A stretch of DNA of 59,338 bases from CAZLFQ01 sp044229535 (GTDB lineage Bacteria > Pseudomonadota > Alphaproteobacteria > Rickettsiales > Midichloriaceae), in contig JBGASU010000002.1 in NCBI GenBank assembly GCA_044229535.1, positions 1 to 59,338 of the forward strand, in the 5' to 3' direction. Positions 34,320 to 42,766 of the stretch are shown here, piece after piece; the stretch's first letter is position 1; every line of letters starts with the position of its first letter. Both the position numbers and the translations under genes were made by a program. The notes below the pieces were generated by a model that was not told the DNA's origin, did no database searches, and saw only the letters and a list, made by a program, of their open reading frames with translations.

Positions 34320-34553
34320 ATGAAGAATGCAAGAAAATTAACTGGTAACAGAGACGCTAGGGTTTTTGGTAATAAAACAAGTAGTTCTCGTCTAATTTCA
34401 GCTGAAGAACTTCGAGCTTTGCGAGATCCGTATAGCGGTAAAGCACAAACTATCGTCAAAAAGGTTGCAGAAGGCCGATTGCTTATAAATCAAGATCAAG
34501 AGCTACAGAGCTATTTATCTTGGTGGCAGAAGCAAGGGATTACCAATCATTAA
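34320..34553 (+). CDS. Small basic hypothetical protein
   Basis: Protein of 77 residues with a strong ribosome site (CTGGAGGTG, four bases before the ATG), so it is probably translated. The first half is basic and low in hydrophobic residues (KNARKLTGNRDARVFGNK); the second is helical and ends in LQSYLSWWQKQGITNH. No family was recognised. A TATAAT at 34272 may be its -10 element, but no convincing -35 is seen. It could be a second immunity or regulatory gene of the toxin island, or an unrelated small gene. Confidence 0.55.
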   Translation: MKNARKLTGNRDARVFGNKTSSSRLISAEELRALRDPYSGKAQTIVKKVAEGRLLINQDQELQSYLSWWQKQGITNH

Positions 34554-34570
34554 AATCAATATGAAATTTT

Positions 34571-34590
34571 AGGAGGTAGAAGATATGTAA
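34571..34590 (+). promoter_or_regulatory. Perfect Shine-Dalgarno followed by a start-stop minimal frame
   Basis: AGGAGG at 34571-34576 precedes ATG TAA at 34585-34590, eight bases away. This is an ideal ribosome site leading to a one-codon frame. It lies 110 bases upstream of the methyltransferase gene, with a CAACCT...AGGTTG inverted repeat in between. It could be a regulatory leader that parks ribosomes, or the relic of a lost gene. Confidence 0.4.
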
Positions 34591-34700
34591 CAGCTACACA
34601 AAATTTAAAAATCTTATTTAAGTATTTATTAATTAAAAGCCACTCCAACCTGAGTCTTCGAAAAACAAGGTTGAAGCAGCTCAAATAAAATGAGGAATAT

Positions 34701-35609
34701 ATGTTAGAAACAACAAAACCTCATGGTATCGAATCATATCATGAGCAGACTATTAATGCAAATGGTGGAACTCATTTAGATTCTAATGAATCTAAATGGT
34801 TTGCATCGTTTCTAAGGCATACTGATCAGAAAGAACTTACATCTAGGGCATTGGCTGAGTTGATTGCGAAATATGAGACTCAGGCTCATATTAAAGAAGG
34901 TGTTAAGATTTTAGACATTGGATGCGGGGAAGGGGAGTTGTCAGAAAAAGTAGTTAAATCATTTGAGAAAAACACGATACATTCCTACTGTGGTATAGAT
35001 AGGGATGCAGATTTTTTAAATCAACTAAATGAAAAGTTTAAAGACAGAGCATTTCAAATACAATTACTGAGAGAAGATTGTTTTGAGATGGACTACAAGA
35101 AACTGGGGAAACTCGATTTTATCTTAGCCTCAAATATCTTGTATTATTGTAAGGATATTCCGTCGTATTTTGCATCAGTGTTATCTAATCTTGAGAATCA
35201 AGGTATGTTAGTTTTCATACATGAAAATAGCACATCGACCCCTAAAGCTATGCGGAAGAAATATATGGCAAATATTTCCGCAGACATTCCTGACACAATA
35301 AAATGCAGCGCCCAAAAATATGGTGTATGTGTCAAAGAGTATTCGTTTAATAGTTCAATCACTTTTGATACTAATATATTGTCATTGCTTAGTAGTATTA
35401 ATACTTATAAAGAGTCTATGCGAATACTAGGCAGAGAGAATTGTTTGTTACTTGAATTTGTAGTGCAAACTTCTCTTGAAGATTTAGAAAAAAAAGGAAT
35501 GTTAGTAGAATACTTTCTAGATATAGAAAAAGTACTTAGAGAAAATGACAACAAGATTCCTATAATATCTAGAATACAAGTTATTTCAAAACAACCAATG
35601 TCAATTTAG
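34701..35609 (+). CDS. Class I SAM-dependent methyltransferase
   Basis: Protein of 302 residues with the Rossmann methyltransferase core: motif I VKILDIGCGEGELSEKV (about residues 74-90), acidic strand 2 YCGIDRDADFL (about 102-112), motif II/III REDCFEMDYKKLGKLDFILA (about 130-150) and LENQGMLVFIHEN (about 170-182). The conserved opening GIESYHEQTI and the overall layout recall small-molecule methyltransferases of the histamine N-methyltransferase type, but the substrate cannot be read from sequence. The start is supported by TGAGGA. A strong hairpin follows the stop codon, so it ends a transcription unit. Confidence 0.82.
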   Translation: MLETTKPHGIESYHEQTINANGGTHLDSNESKWFASFLRHTDQKELTSRALAELIAKYETQAHIKEGVKILDIGCGEGELSEKVVKSFEKNTIHSYCGIDRDADFLNQLNEKFKDRAFQIQLLREDCFEMDYKKLGKLDFILASNILYYCKDIPSYFASVLSNLENQGMLVFIHENSTSTPKAMRKKYMANISADIPDTIKCSAQKYGVCVKEYSFNSSITFDTNILSLLSSINTYKESMRILGRENCLLLEFVVQTSLEDLEKKGMLVEYFLDIEKVLRENDNKIPIISRIQVISKQPMSI

Positions 35610-35618
35610 ATTTCCAAA

Positions 35619-35659
35619 ATAGGAAGTAAGCTTTATCTGTGATATTGCTTACTTCCTAT
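35619..35659. terminator. Strong hairpin after the methyltransferase gene
   Basis: Perfect 13-bp stem, ATAGGAAGTAAGC (35619-35631) and GCTTACTTCCTAT (35647-35659), with a 15-base loop, followed by AAAAATACTG on the plus strand. It has no T tract in the plus direction, so it may act bidirectionally between the convergent methyltransferase and DUF2971 genes or stabilise the transcript end. Confidence 0.65.
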
Positions 35660-35775
35660 AAAAATACTGATTCAGGTTCTTAATATCGGCTAAGGTTAGA
35701 GTAAATAATTTGTTGCAAAATCTAATATATGATCAACGCTTCATAAACATGATAATACTAATTATGTAAAATGGA

Positions 35776-36681
35776 TTAAGCTATTTGTTTAGCATCAAGT
35801 TTATTAGAGTTATTACTGTGAAATATTTTATAAATGGTTACATTCTTATTTCTTGTCTTAGCTAATCTAATAATTTCCTCTTCGTCACTTTTACTAATTT
35901 TAAGCCCAAGATAAACAGAATCTAACTCATCATCTAAATATCGACATATTCTAAGAATATTATTTGGTTTATTATCAGCATACACCCTTATTTCATTTTC
36001 GTACTTCCAATGAGGATCTTTTGTATGGCAAAAATCATCTAAAAATTTTAACAATATTTCCTCAGGACTATTAAAGCAGCTCTTAAAGATGAAATCTTCA
36101 GGCGTCGAAAAGAGTATTGGAGCAATATCTGTATACTTAACTTCTTTTAATAATCTTAAAATAGAATCTTTTTCTATATTAGGCACAAATTTAATAACTA
36201 CTCCACTATGTTTATCTGCATAATGAGACCATAAAGCTGTATTATCCCATGTTTTCGTACCACAAAAAATAGTGTCAAATGAATGTAGTGCTTCTGAAAA
36301 TTCTTTTAAAGAATAGGCATTCTGTTCTAGAGTCTTGAATATCTCTTTTTTTTCAGCCGATTTCATAAATATCTGTTCTAAATCCATACGCACTTTTAAA
36401 TTTGAGCACAAAGCTTTTTGTGCCATTTGTATAAGTCTTGTTAAATCACTGTCAACAAAGTGGGGATAGTTTTGTTCTTGCTTGATAAGTTCAACTAAAT
36501 TTTTTATTAGCTTATCTTTTATTGACTCATCATTAATATCAAAACCTAAAATATTTACTTTACTTAGATCTAACGGATCATTTAACTCCCTTGGATTTGA
36601 GAATTTTATTGTGCCAGAATCTAGAATTAGTTTTGCAGTTTTTGCTGAGGTATATTTAAAAACTTCTCTGAACTGATCCAT
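35776..36681 (-). CDS. DUF2971-family protein
   Basis: Protein of about 301 residues (start taken at the ATG at 36681, MDQFREVFKYTS). It matches the DUF2971 family: VFKYTSAKTAKLILDSGTIKFSNPRELNDPLD at the N-terminus and FCGTKTWDNTALWSHYADKHSGVVIKF in the middle. DUF2971 proteins often sit in phage or defence islands and have no established biochemical role. The gene converges with the methyltransferase gene; the hairpin at 35619-35659 lies between them. Confidence 0.8.
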   Translation of the reverse strand: MDQFREVFKYTSAKTAKLILDSGTIKFSNPRELNDPLDLSKVNILGFDINDESIKDKLIKNLVELIKQEQNYPHFVDSDLTRLIQMAQKALCSNLKVRMDLEQIFMKSAEKKEIFKTLEQNAYSLKEFSEALHSFDTIFCGTKTWDNTALWSHYADKHSGVVIKFVPNIEKDSILRLLKEVKYTDIAPILFSTPEDFIFKSCFNSPEEILLKFLDDFCHTKDPHWKYENEIRVYADNKPNNILRICRYLDDELDSVYLGLKISKSDEEEIIRLAKTRNKNVTIYKIFHSNNSNKLDAKQIA

Positions 36682-36797
36682 AAAATAAACAAATAAATTA
36701 ATAACTACATTCATTGTGCCACGAAAACCTATAACTATTGGTTAACGGGCAGCAAATTTAATATAATTAAAAACTCCGTTTTTTGTGGGTTTCATGG

Positions 36798-36803
36798 TAT
36801 AAT
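36798..36803 (+). promoter_or_regulatory. Extended -10 promoter element
   Basis: TGGTATAAT, an extended -10 (TGn-TATAAT), lies about 85 bases upstream of the hypothetical gene at 36889 and is well placed to drive it. No good -35 is visible, which is usual for extended -10 promoters. Confidence 0.45.
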
Positions 36804-36888
36804 AGCCAATAATAAACAAGCTTATAAAAATATTGCTTCCTAGCCAATTTACGTATATTTTGGAGCTCGAATTTAAATAGAATATCAT

Positions 36889-37323
36889 ATGACAAAACGG
36901 CAAGATAAAGTAAGGCAAGCATTTGACAAGTACACCGTTTTGAAGAAGCAAATTTTTATCGCTATGCACGATGGGAAAGATATAGAAACAATAAATGCTC
37001 TACAAACTGAAAAGCATAAAACAATGAACGAAGCTTTTGGGTATTTAACTCTGAGAGAACGAAGTAAAGATGTAGCTTCTGAAATGCAGAAGGTTATTAA
37101 TAGCGGAGTTGAAGGATGTGACATTAAGGTCATGACAAATTACTGGAAAATTGGTGATAAAGTACCATATTTTCATTGTTTAGAACTACAGAAAGTAGCT
37201 TTGGGTAATTTATTTCAGAATACTTATGTCGATACGACAGTTATTATTGATACCGAAGAAGGACTATCTACGTGCCATAGCGATTATTTTTATAATGGCG
37301 TTTGCAATGGCATTGCAGATTAG
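36889..37323 (+). CDS. Hypothetical protein
   Basis: Protein of 144 residues with no family I recognise. The N-terminal two thirds are charged and helical (KRQDKVRQAFDKYTVLKKQI, LQTEKHKTMNEAFGYLTLRE), the rest mixed (DKVPYFHCLELQKVALGNLF). The frame has its own extended -10 promoter upstream and ends five bases before the decayed resolvase repeat that opens the copper cassette, so its 3' end marks the cassette boundary. It might be the truncated product of an older, longer gene. Confidence 0.5.
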   Translation: MTKRQDKVRQAFDKYTVLKKQIFIAMHDGKDIETINALQTEKHKTMNEAFGYLTLRERSKDVASEMQKVINSGVEGCDIKVMTNYWKIGDKVPYFHCLELQKVALGNLFQNTYVDTTVIIDTEEGLSTCHSDYFYNGVCNGIAD

Positions 37324-37327
37324 TCTA

Positions 37328-37424
37328 GACGCGCGTTGGGCTCGATCGAAATTCTAAGCTACTTTTTTAGTGTTCTATAAAGCAAGCTTTTGCTTATATT
37401 GAACATATCAAATATCTGTTGAAT
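37328..37424 (-). pseudogene. Decayed 3' end of a serine recombinase gene (direct repeat of 43105-43200)
   Basis: About 97 bases resembling the 3' end and downstream flank of the intact recombinase at 43131, by eye roughly four fifths identical. Bases 37359-37424 on the minus strand translate to IQQIFDMFNISKSLLYRTLKK and a stop, against IKQICDMFKISKSVLYRTLKK in the intact gene. The codon just upstream is a stop, so only a relic remains. Further degraded similarity may extend to about 37480. Confidence 0.85.
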
Positions 37425-37542
37425 CTAATTACTTTTATACTACTTGCTGGCCTGTAAATCGTTTTTTATTTGAGAGCATCCTATCTAAAATAACATCCAA
37501 GTCTTTTAATCTAATGCTGTTAATTTCAAACTTTTTCTTAAA

Positions 37543-38052
37543 CTACAATATATTAAAAAAAGCCATTAGTCCCATACCAACATTTTCTACAACACTTACA
37601 GTACTAAGAGGTACCGATAAAACCGTCCCTAAACAAGCACATTTAATATTCATACCTTTTTGCAAAGATTTGATTACTCCAAGAGCGCTTATTGTCATTA
37701 AAATAAAAGTAAATATGTTTGTAATAAAAGGCTCAAAGTTACTAAGATAAGCTAAGCCTAAGCTTAATTCTATAAAAGGGTATGAATATGCATAATTTCT
37801 ATATCTTTTTGCTATTAGATCGTACATTTGGAAGCCATCGGCAAAACCATTAATATTAAAAAGCTTGAACATAGCTAACAAGCATAAAAAGAATCCCATA
37901 ATTTTATTCATTAAACTTGAATTTCCTACATTTAAGTCAGCTGCATAAGTTGCAAAGGACATAAGTATTGTCATCAATATAACAACTAATAATGGCAAAT
38001 ATTCCGTGAATTTATTATTCACTGCAAGTTTTGTTATTTTACTGTTACTCAT
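37543..38052 (-). CDS. MauE/DoxX-like redox-associated membrane protein
   Basis: Inner-membrane protein of 169 residues with four to five membrane segments (about residues 19-37, 49-66, 88-104, 112-131 and the C-terminus). The signature KCACLGTVLSVPLSTVSVVEN, with a CXC pair next to a membrane segment, is typical of MauE/DoxX-family proteins that accompany copper and mercury resistance genes. It is likely to pass electrons or handle thiols or metal at the membrane. It is the last gene of the minus-strand copper operon and overlaps the relic of a copB-like gene upstream of it. Confidence 0.75.
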   Translation of the reverse strand: MSNSKITKLAVNNKFTEYLPLLVVILMTILMSFATYAADLNVGNSSLMNKIMGFFLCLLAMFKLFNINGFADGFQMYDLIAKRYRNYAYSYPFIELSLGLAYLSNFEPFITNIFTFILMTISALGVIKSLQKGMNIKCACLGTVLSVPLSTVSVVENVGMGLMAFFNIL

Positions 38053-38053
38053 A

Positions 38054-38116
38054 TTAAAACCTCACGTTTAATCCTAATCCACTATTATACTTTGAATCAT
38101 AGTTAGTTGAAAAATC
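38054..38116 (-). pseudogene. Relic of the 3' end of a copB-like outer-membrane gene
   Basis: Between the DUF2231 and MauE-like genes, the minus strand encodes DFSTNYDSKYNSGLGLNVRF and a stop. This matches the C-terminal strand of the multicopper oxidase fusion protein nearby (YISGNYDSREHLGLGLSIKF): about 11 of 20 positions, including NYDS, GLGL and the terminal F. No start or upstream barrel sequence remains; 31 bases separate it from the DUF2231 stop. It is best read as what is left of a second barrel gene. Confidence 0.7.
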
Positions 38117-38147
38117 ATTTTTTATATTATTTTGATGTTCAATGGCT

Positions 38148-38687
38148 TCAATGATTATGATTATGACCATCTGGACTAAGCATTTTATCGTCTTCTTGGA
38201 GTTTTGATCCTTCTAATTTATTTACGGTATTTGGTAATGATATGACCCCAATACCATATCTATATACTAGTTCTCCACCTTTCCATCCGGTAATAGACAA
38301 AGATATAGTTGAAACAACCATTAAAATTAGAAAAGCAAAATTTAATCTGCCACCTTTTTTAAAAGTGGATATTGACCATCCAGTTAATATAACAAAGAGT
38401 GTAGAAGTAGCTAATGCCCAATTACGGTGATCTTTCATTGCCAAATGGGATATACCATCATGGCTTACAGTATAATAAGCATAAAACCCTGCAGAAACAG
38501 TAATAATGCTTATTATTGCGCCACACCATAAATTCACATATGCAGAATGCAATATCATTACTGAATATGAATGTTGTTTATATCTTAAAACTGCTCCTAA
38601 AATAAAAAGTGCTGTAGATATAGATAACAATGCAATCGTGAAATGAACAAAAATTGGATGCCAATTTGGTATTATTTCTGGTAACAT
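38148..38687 (-). CDS. DUF2231 membrane protein with His-rich tail
   Basis: Inner-membrane protein of 179 residues with four membrane segments and the DUF2231 signature NWHPIFVHFTIALLSISTAL near the N-terminus, then HLAMKDHRNWALATSTLFV and ITGWKGGELVYRYGIGV. The tail DGHNHNH could bind metal. Such proteins are often found with copA-type oxidases and are thought to help handle copper or haem at the membrane. It lies 16 bases downstream of the oxidase gene and is preceded by an AGGAAG ribosome site. Confidence 0.82.
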   Translation of the reverse strand: MLPEIIPNWHPIFVHFTIALLSISTALFILGAVLRYKQHSYSVMILHSAYVNLWCGAIISIITVSAGFYAYYTVSHDGISHLAMKDHRNWALATSTLFVILTGWSISTFKKGGRLNFAFLILMVVSTISLSITGWKGGELVYRYGIGVISLPNTVNKLEGSKLQEDDKMLSPDGHNHNH

Positions 38688-38703
38688 AAGAAGTCTTCCT
38701 GTA

Positions 38704-41100
38704 TTAAAATTTTATTGATAAACCAAGTCCTAAGTGCTCTCTTGAATCATAATTGCCTGAAATATAAAGCTGCTTTGTAATTGCGTAACTTAAGTCTAGT
38801 GTATATTCTTTTTCCGTATTCCATCGCCAGTCAAAAGAAACTCTATCTGTTAATTGATGATCATTACCTAACCCAAAACGTAACTTGCCTTTTGAATTAA
38901 TTCGTAAATCAGCTTTAATGAGTAATGGTAACGTATAAGTTGCGCCAAAAATACCCCGGTTAGCTATTTCATCGTCTTCACGTTCAAACTTGCCACCAGC
39001 ATAAAAACCAAAAAATTGGGATAGATATCGTTGATATATCAATTCCCCTTCATAATCCCTTTTGTAATTATGACGAAAATCTGCAATTAAGTTATCATTG
39101 TTTCTCATCAGTATCGTTGAGGCATTTGCAAAATTAGAGTAACCCTCTAATTTAGACGCGTTAAACCATACATTACCATGCTCTGAAGAATGATCAACAG
39201 CATGATCCATAAAAGCCGAATCGTGTTGCGTCCCTTCATAATGAATAACTCCACCCATTCCGAGTTTCATGTGGTAAAGATTATGACAGTGAAAAATCCA
39301 ATCTTTTTCTTCATTAGCATTGAATTCAATCTCTACAGTTTCAAACGGTGAAACACTTATGGTATGTTTGAGTGGGCTATTTTCTCCTTGGCCATTTAAA
39401 ACTCTAAAGAAGTGTCCGTGTAAATGAATAGGATGATTCATCATTGTTTCATTCATGAGAACAAATTTTACATTTTCTCCTCTTCTAATAACAATTTCAT
39501 CCGCTGCATACATTGGAATGTCGTTAATAGTCCAAACATACCTTTCCATAGATCCGGTTAATTTAAGGATTATGGTTCTTGTTGGCTGATCTTTAGGTAG
39601 AGTCGTTATAGTTGGTGATTTAATTGGTTGATAATTATTCAGAAAATCGATATGAGGGATTTTAATATCACTCCGACTAGATGCTTTGCCTTCCATTTTC
39701 ATAGTGTCATGCCCAGAATCTTTCATGTTTTTCATCGTGGAATGATCCATGCCTTCCATTCCGTTCATTAGAGATGTCTTGGCCTCAACTATAGGAGTAT
39801 TTGTTTTAGCTGTTGAGGAAGCCGGCATATTCATACCTTGATGCATAGAATGATCTTGCATCTTGCTATTCATTTTGATTTCAGTCTTTGTTTTCGAAGT
39901 TTGTTTTTTAGTAGTAGGTTTCTCTTGATTCTGGACTTTAACGTGTGCGGAATGGTCCATCTGTGGCATATCAGACATATCCATTGAATTAGGATCTGGA
40001 TTATTTTTTGTCATAGGCATTTTCATATTGCTCATGTCATGGCCACCCATACTACCATGATCCATCCCTCCCATCATATCCATGAGAACCAAATTTGGTT
40101 TTGGATATGTAGATGCAGGGAGTAAGTCTCCATGACCGATATGAGTTACTGCATATCCAGTACCATCTTCTGCCGATGCTCTAAATTCGTAAGTTTTATT
40201 TTCTGGAATAGTAACAATAACATCATAGGTTTCAGCCATAGCTATTCGGATTTTCTGAGCTGTGAACGGGTCAACTTTTACTCCATCAGATTCAATAACT
40301 TTCATCAGGCCACCTGAATACTCAAAAATAAAGTATGATGAGGCTGCAGCATTAATAATTCTAAGCTTTACGCGCGTGCCAGGTTTGGCATGGCTGAGAA
40401 TAGAAGATTTTTTGCCATTAATTAAAAATGCATCATATCCAATATCAGACATATCCATAGGCCCCATACGCGTCCACGCATTTTTTATTCTCATGTTTAC
40501 GGCATCAATGCCATTTTCAAAGACCTTGAGCCATGACTGCACGGAATCTTTTTTAAGAGCATAATAGTCTGGGTCCTTCTTAAGATTTGCAAGTACTTGG
40601 TCAGGATGCTCATCAGTCCAGTCTGATAACACGAGTAAATGTTCTTCATCATAATCTCTTACTTCATGCTCAGGGTAAAATACAAGAGATCCGTAGATAC
40701 CTTGCTGCTCTTGTAAAGCTGAATGAGCATGATACCAATAAGTTCCACTATGCTTTATTGGAAATTCATAAACAAAAGTTTCCCCAAATTTAATTGGCGG
40801 TTGATTTACATAAGGAACACCATCCATGTTGTTAGGAACAAGTACACCATGCCAATGTATTGAAGTATCAATATCTAAATTGTTTGTCACTTCTACTCGT
40901 AATGTATCCCCTACCTTTGCTTTTAGTGTAGGTCCTGGTATAGAATCATTTAATGCTAAAGCGTTTGCCTCTTCACCAGATATGTAAACTTTCTTTCCAG
41001 ATACATTTAATTTGTATTCAACTACTTTAGCATAAGAGTTAGAACTAAAGATAAAAATAGAGAGCAACAGAGTTAAGAGAAAAATTAGTTTTTTTATCAT
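38704..41100 (-). CDS. copA: Multicopper oxidase (CopA-like) fused to a CopB-like beta barrel
   Basis: Protein of 798 residues. It has a Sec-type signal peptide (cut near SYA/KVV, residue 24) and no twin arginine. The oxidase domain (about 25-625) carries IHWHG (H82, H84), GTYWYHAHSA (H124, H126), HPIHLHGHFF (about 552) and WIFHCHNLYHMKLGM (about 602), the full set of copper ligands. Between about 335 and 480 is a Met/His-rich linker (MDHGSMGGHDMSNMKMPM) like those that bind copper in CopA. From about 650 to the end the sequence changes to a beta-barrel pattern ending in GLGLSIKF with terminal Phe, resembling CopB. It would oxidise Cu(I) and anchor itself in the outer membrane. Confidence 0.9.
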   Translation of the reverse strand: MIKKLIFLLTLLLSIFIFSSNSYAKVVEYKLNVSGKKVYISGEEANALALNDSIPGPTLKAKVGDTLRVEVTNNLDIDTSIHWHGVLVPNNMDGVPYVNQPPIKFGETFVYEFPIKHSGTYWYHAHSALQEQQGIYGSLVFYPEHEVRDYDEEHLLVLSDWTDEHPDQVLANLKKDPDYYALKKDSVQSWLKVFENGIDAVNMRIKNAWTRMGPMDMSDIGYDAFLINGKKSSILSHAKPGTRVKLRIINAAASSYFIFEYSGGLMKVIESDGVKVDPFTAQKIRIAMAETYDVIVTIPENKTYEFRASAEDGTGYAVTHIGHGDLLPASTYPKPNLVLMDMMGGMDHGSMGGHDMSNMKMPMTKNNPDPNSMDMSDMPQMDHSAHVKVQNQEKPTTKKQTSKTKTEIKMNSKMQDHSMHQGMNMPASSTAKTNTPIVEAKTSLMNGMEGMDHSTMKNMKDSGHDTMKMEGKASSRSDIKIPHIDFLNNYQPIKSPTITTLPKDQPTRTIILKLTGSMERYVWTINDIPMYAADEIVIRRGENVKFVLMNETMMNHPIHLHGHFFRVLNGQGENSPLKHTISVSPFETVEIEFNANEEKDWIFHCHNLYHMKLGMGGVIHYEGTQHDSAFMDHAVDHSSEHGNVWFNASKLEGYSNFANASTILMRNNDNLIADFRHNYKRDYEGELIYQRYLSQFFGFYAGGKFEREDDEIANRGIFGATYTLPLLIKADLRINSKGKLRFGLGNDHQLTDRVSFDWRWNTEKEYTLDLSYAITKQLYISGNYDSREHLGLGLSIKF

Positions 41101-41328
41101 TTTACTTTTTTGGCTCTCTGTATTTGCGGCTTGAAATTACAAAATTTAAGTTTAATTAATTTGAAATCAAACCATTCTGCTATCAATTCAAGAATGCAAA
41201 GTCACTTTTGTCAATCCCCTTTAAATTATTAATGCCAAGAACATAAATATTTAGAATTTATAATCTGAAATTTATTAATAGAAAATTTCTAACATATAAA
41301 TGATAGAATTACTAATTAACTCCTGATT

Positions 41329-41363
41329 ACCAACTTAGACTTTAATAATTTTAACTAAGTGGT
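41329..41363. promoter_or_regulatory. Inverted repeat in the divergent metal-resistance promoter region
   Basis: ACCAACTTAG (41329-41338) and CTAAGTGGT (41355-41363) form an inverted repeat with one extra base, just before the CDF start. The 41101-41374 gap separates the copper operon from the CDF gene and must hold their promoters; I see no other clear signal in it. No metal regulator gene is present in the cassette. Confidence 0.4.
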
Positions 41364-41374
41364 AAACTTTATTC

Positions 41375-42733
41375 ATGAGTGACATAAAAAATTACGAAAA
41401 AGAGATGTATGGTCCCAATGGAGGCAATTGGATAAAAACTGAATCCGGCTTTACAGAAGTATGTGTGTTTGAAGTTAACATACCACCAAGGTTTCGTCTT
41501 TATTTCTATGATTCTAGTGGGAAGCAAACAGCATTGCCACCATCTAGTGGTATAACGCTTACAACACTTCGTTTGGATGGGATACAGCAAAGTTTCGCTT
41601 TTAAACAACAAGAGGATGATTATCTCGAAGCTATTGAAGAGCTACCTGAACCACACGAATTTACATTTACGTTAGAAATAAAGTCTGCTGACCACGTACA
41701 TAGCTATATATCTCAGTTCAAGGAAGAGAATCATAATCACCATGGCCTTATCCATAGTCATTCTCATGGAAAACATAACCATTATGGCGGCAAAGGTGTT
41801 TGGGATTGGTTAAAAGGAAAATTTGGTCATAGCCACTCTGTTTCTGATAAAGTTGATGATGCTATGGAGTCTCATGAGCTTGGAATTAAAACCCTGAAAA
41901 TAACTTTTATTATTCTGATGTGTACAGCTATTTTCCAGCTAATAATTGTGCTGATTTCGGGGTCTACAGCCTTGCTGGCTGATACAATACACAATTTTAC
42001 AGATGCTGCCACTAGCTTACCTTTATGGGTAGCTTTTACTTTAGCGCGGCGTGGCGCAAACAGAAAATATACATATGGTTATGGTAAAATCGAAGATATC
42101 GCAGGTATAGTAATTGTTTTTTTGATTTTTCTTTCAGCATGTGTCGCTGGGTATGAATCAATTATAAAGCTCATACATCAGACTCCAATTAAAAATCTTG
42201 GGTGGGTAACAGTAGCTGCAATAATAGGTTTTATTGGCAATGAGTGGGTGGCAATTTATCGAATCCGTGTTGGTAAGCAAATTGGATCTGCTGCATTAGT
42301 AGCAGATGGTTATCATGCTCGTGTAGACGGATTTACTAGTCTTGCTGTTTTATTTGGCGTTATTGGAGTATGGGTGGGCTATCCTATAATTGATCCTCTA
42401 ATTGGTATTGGTATTACAGTTGCTATTCTATTTATTGTTAAAGATGCTACAAAATCAGTATGGATTCGATTGACTGATGGTATAGAGCCTGAGATTTTAG
42501 AGCAGATTGAACATGCTCCTATGCATGTAGCTGGAGTAGAATTGGTACGCGAAACACGTGCTCGCTGGGTGGGACACCGTATTCATGCTGAGATTATTAT
42601 TAATGTGAAACCTACTTTGTCACTAAAAGAGGCCGATGCAATTGCAAAAAAAGTTGAGCGGCATTTACATGATCATTTACGACTACTTGGTAGCGCAGTA
42701 GTAAGAGTTAAGCCAAATGAAAAAGTAAAATAA
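41375..42733 (+). CDS. CDF-family cation efflux transporter
   Basis: Heavy-metal/proton antiporter of 452 residues. The membrane domain (about 172-360) has six segments with the paired metal-site motifs DTIHNFTD (about 201-208) and DGYHARVD (about 310-317), both of the HxxxD type typical of Zn/Co/Fe/Cd transporters. The C-terminal cytoplasmic domain (ELVRETRARWVGHRIHAEII) is of the usual dimerising kind. An N-terminal extension of about 115 residues, beta-rich (GFTEVCVFEVNIPPRFRLYF), precedes a His-rich stretch (NHNHHGLIHSHSHGKHNHYGG) and may sense or buffer metal. It is divergent from the copper operon. The likely substrate is zinc, cobalt or iron; copper is not typical for this family. Confidence 0.92.
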   Translation: MSDIKNYEKEMYGPNGGNWIKTESGFTEVCVFEVNIPPRFRLYFYDSSGKQTALPPSSGITLTTLRLDGIQQSFAFKQQEDDYLEAIEELPEPHEFTFTLEIKSADHVHSYISQFKEENHNHHGLIHSHSHGKHNHYGGKGVWDWLKGKFGHSHSVSDKVDDAMESHELGIKTLKITFIILMCTAIFQLIIVLISGSTALLADTIHNFTDAATSLPLWVAFTLARRGANRKYTYGYGKIEDIAGIVIVFLIFLSACVAGYESIIKLIHQTPIKNLGWVTVAAIIGFIGNEWVAIYRIRVGKQIGSAALVADGYHARVDGFTSLAVLFGVIGVWVGYPIIDPLIGIGITVAILFIVKDATKSVWIRLTDGIEPEILEQIEHAPMHVAGVELVRETRARWVGHRIHAEIIINVKPTLSLKEADAIAKKVERHLHDHLRLLGSAVVRVKPNEKVK

Positions 42734-42766
42734 GAATCATTTAATAAAATTATTTTTTACAGGTTT

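Noticed and set aside
36742..36969. Minus-strand 75-codon frame upstream of the DUF2971 gene
   Set aside because: Overlaps the promoter and start of the better-supported plus-strand gene and has hydrophobic, low-complexity composition.
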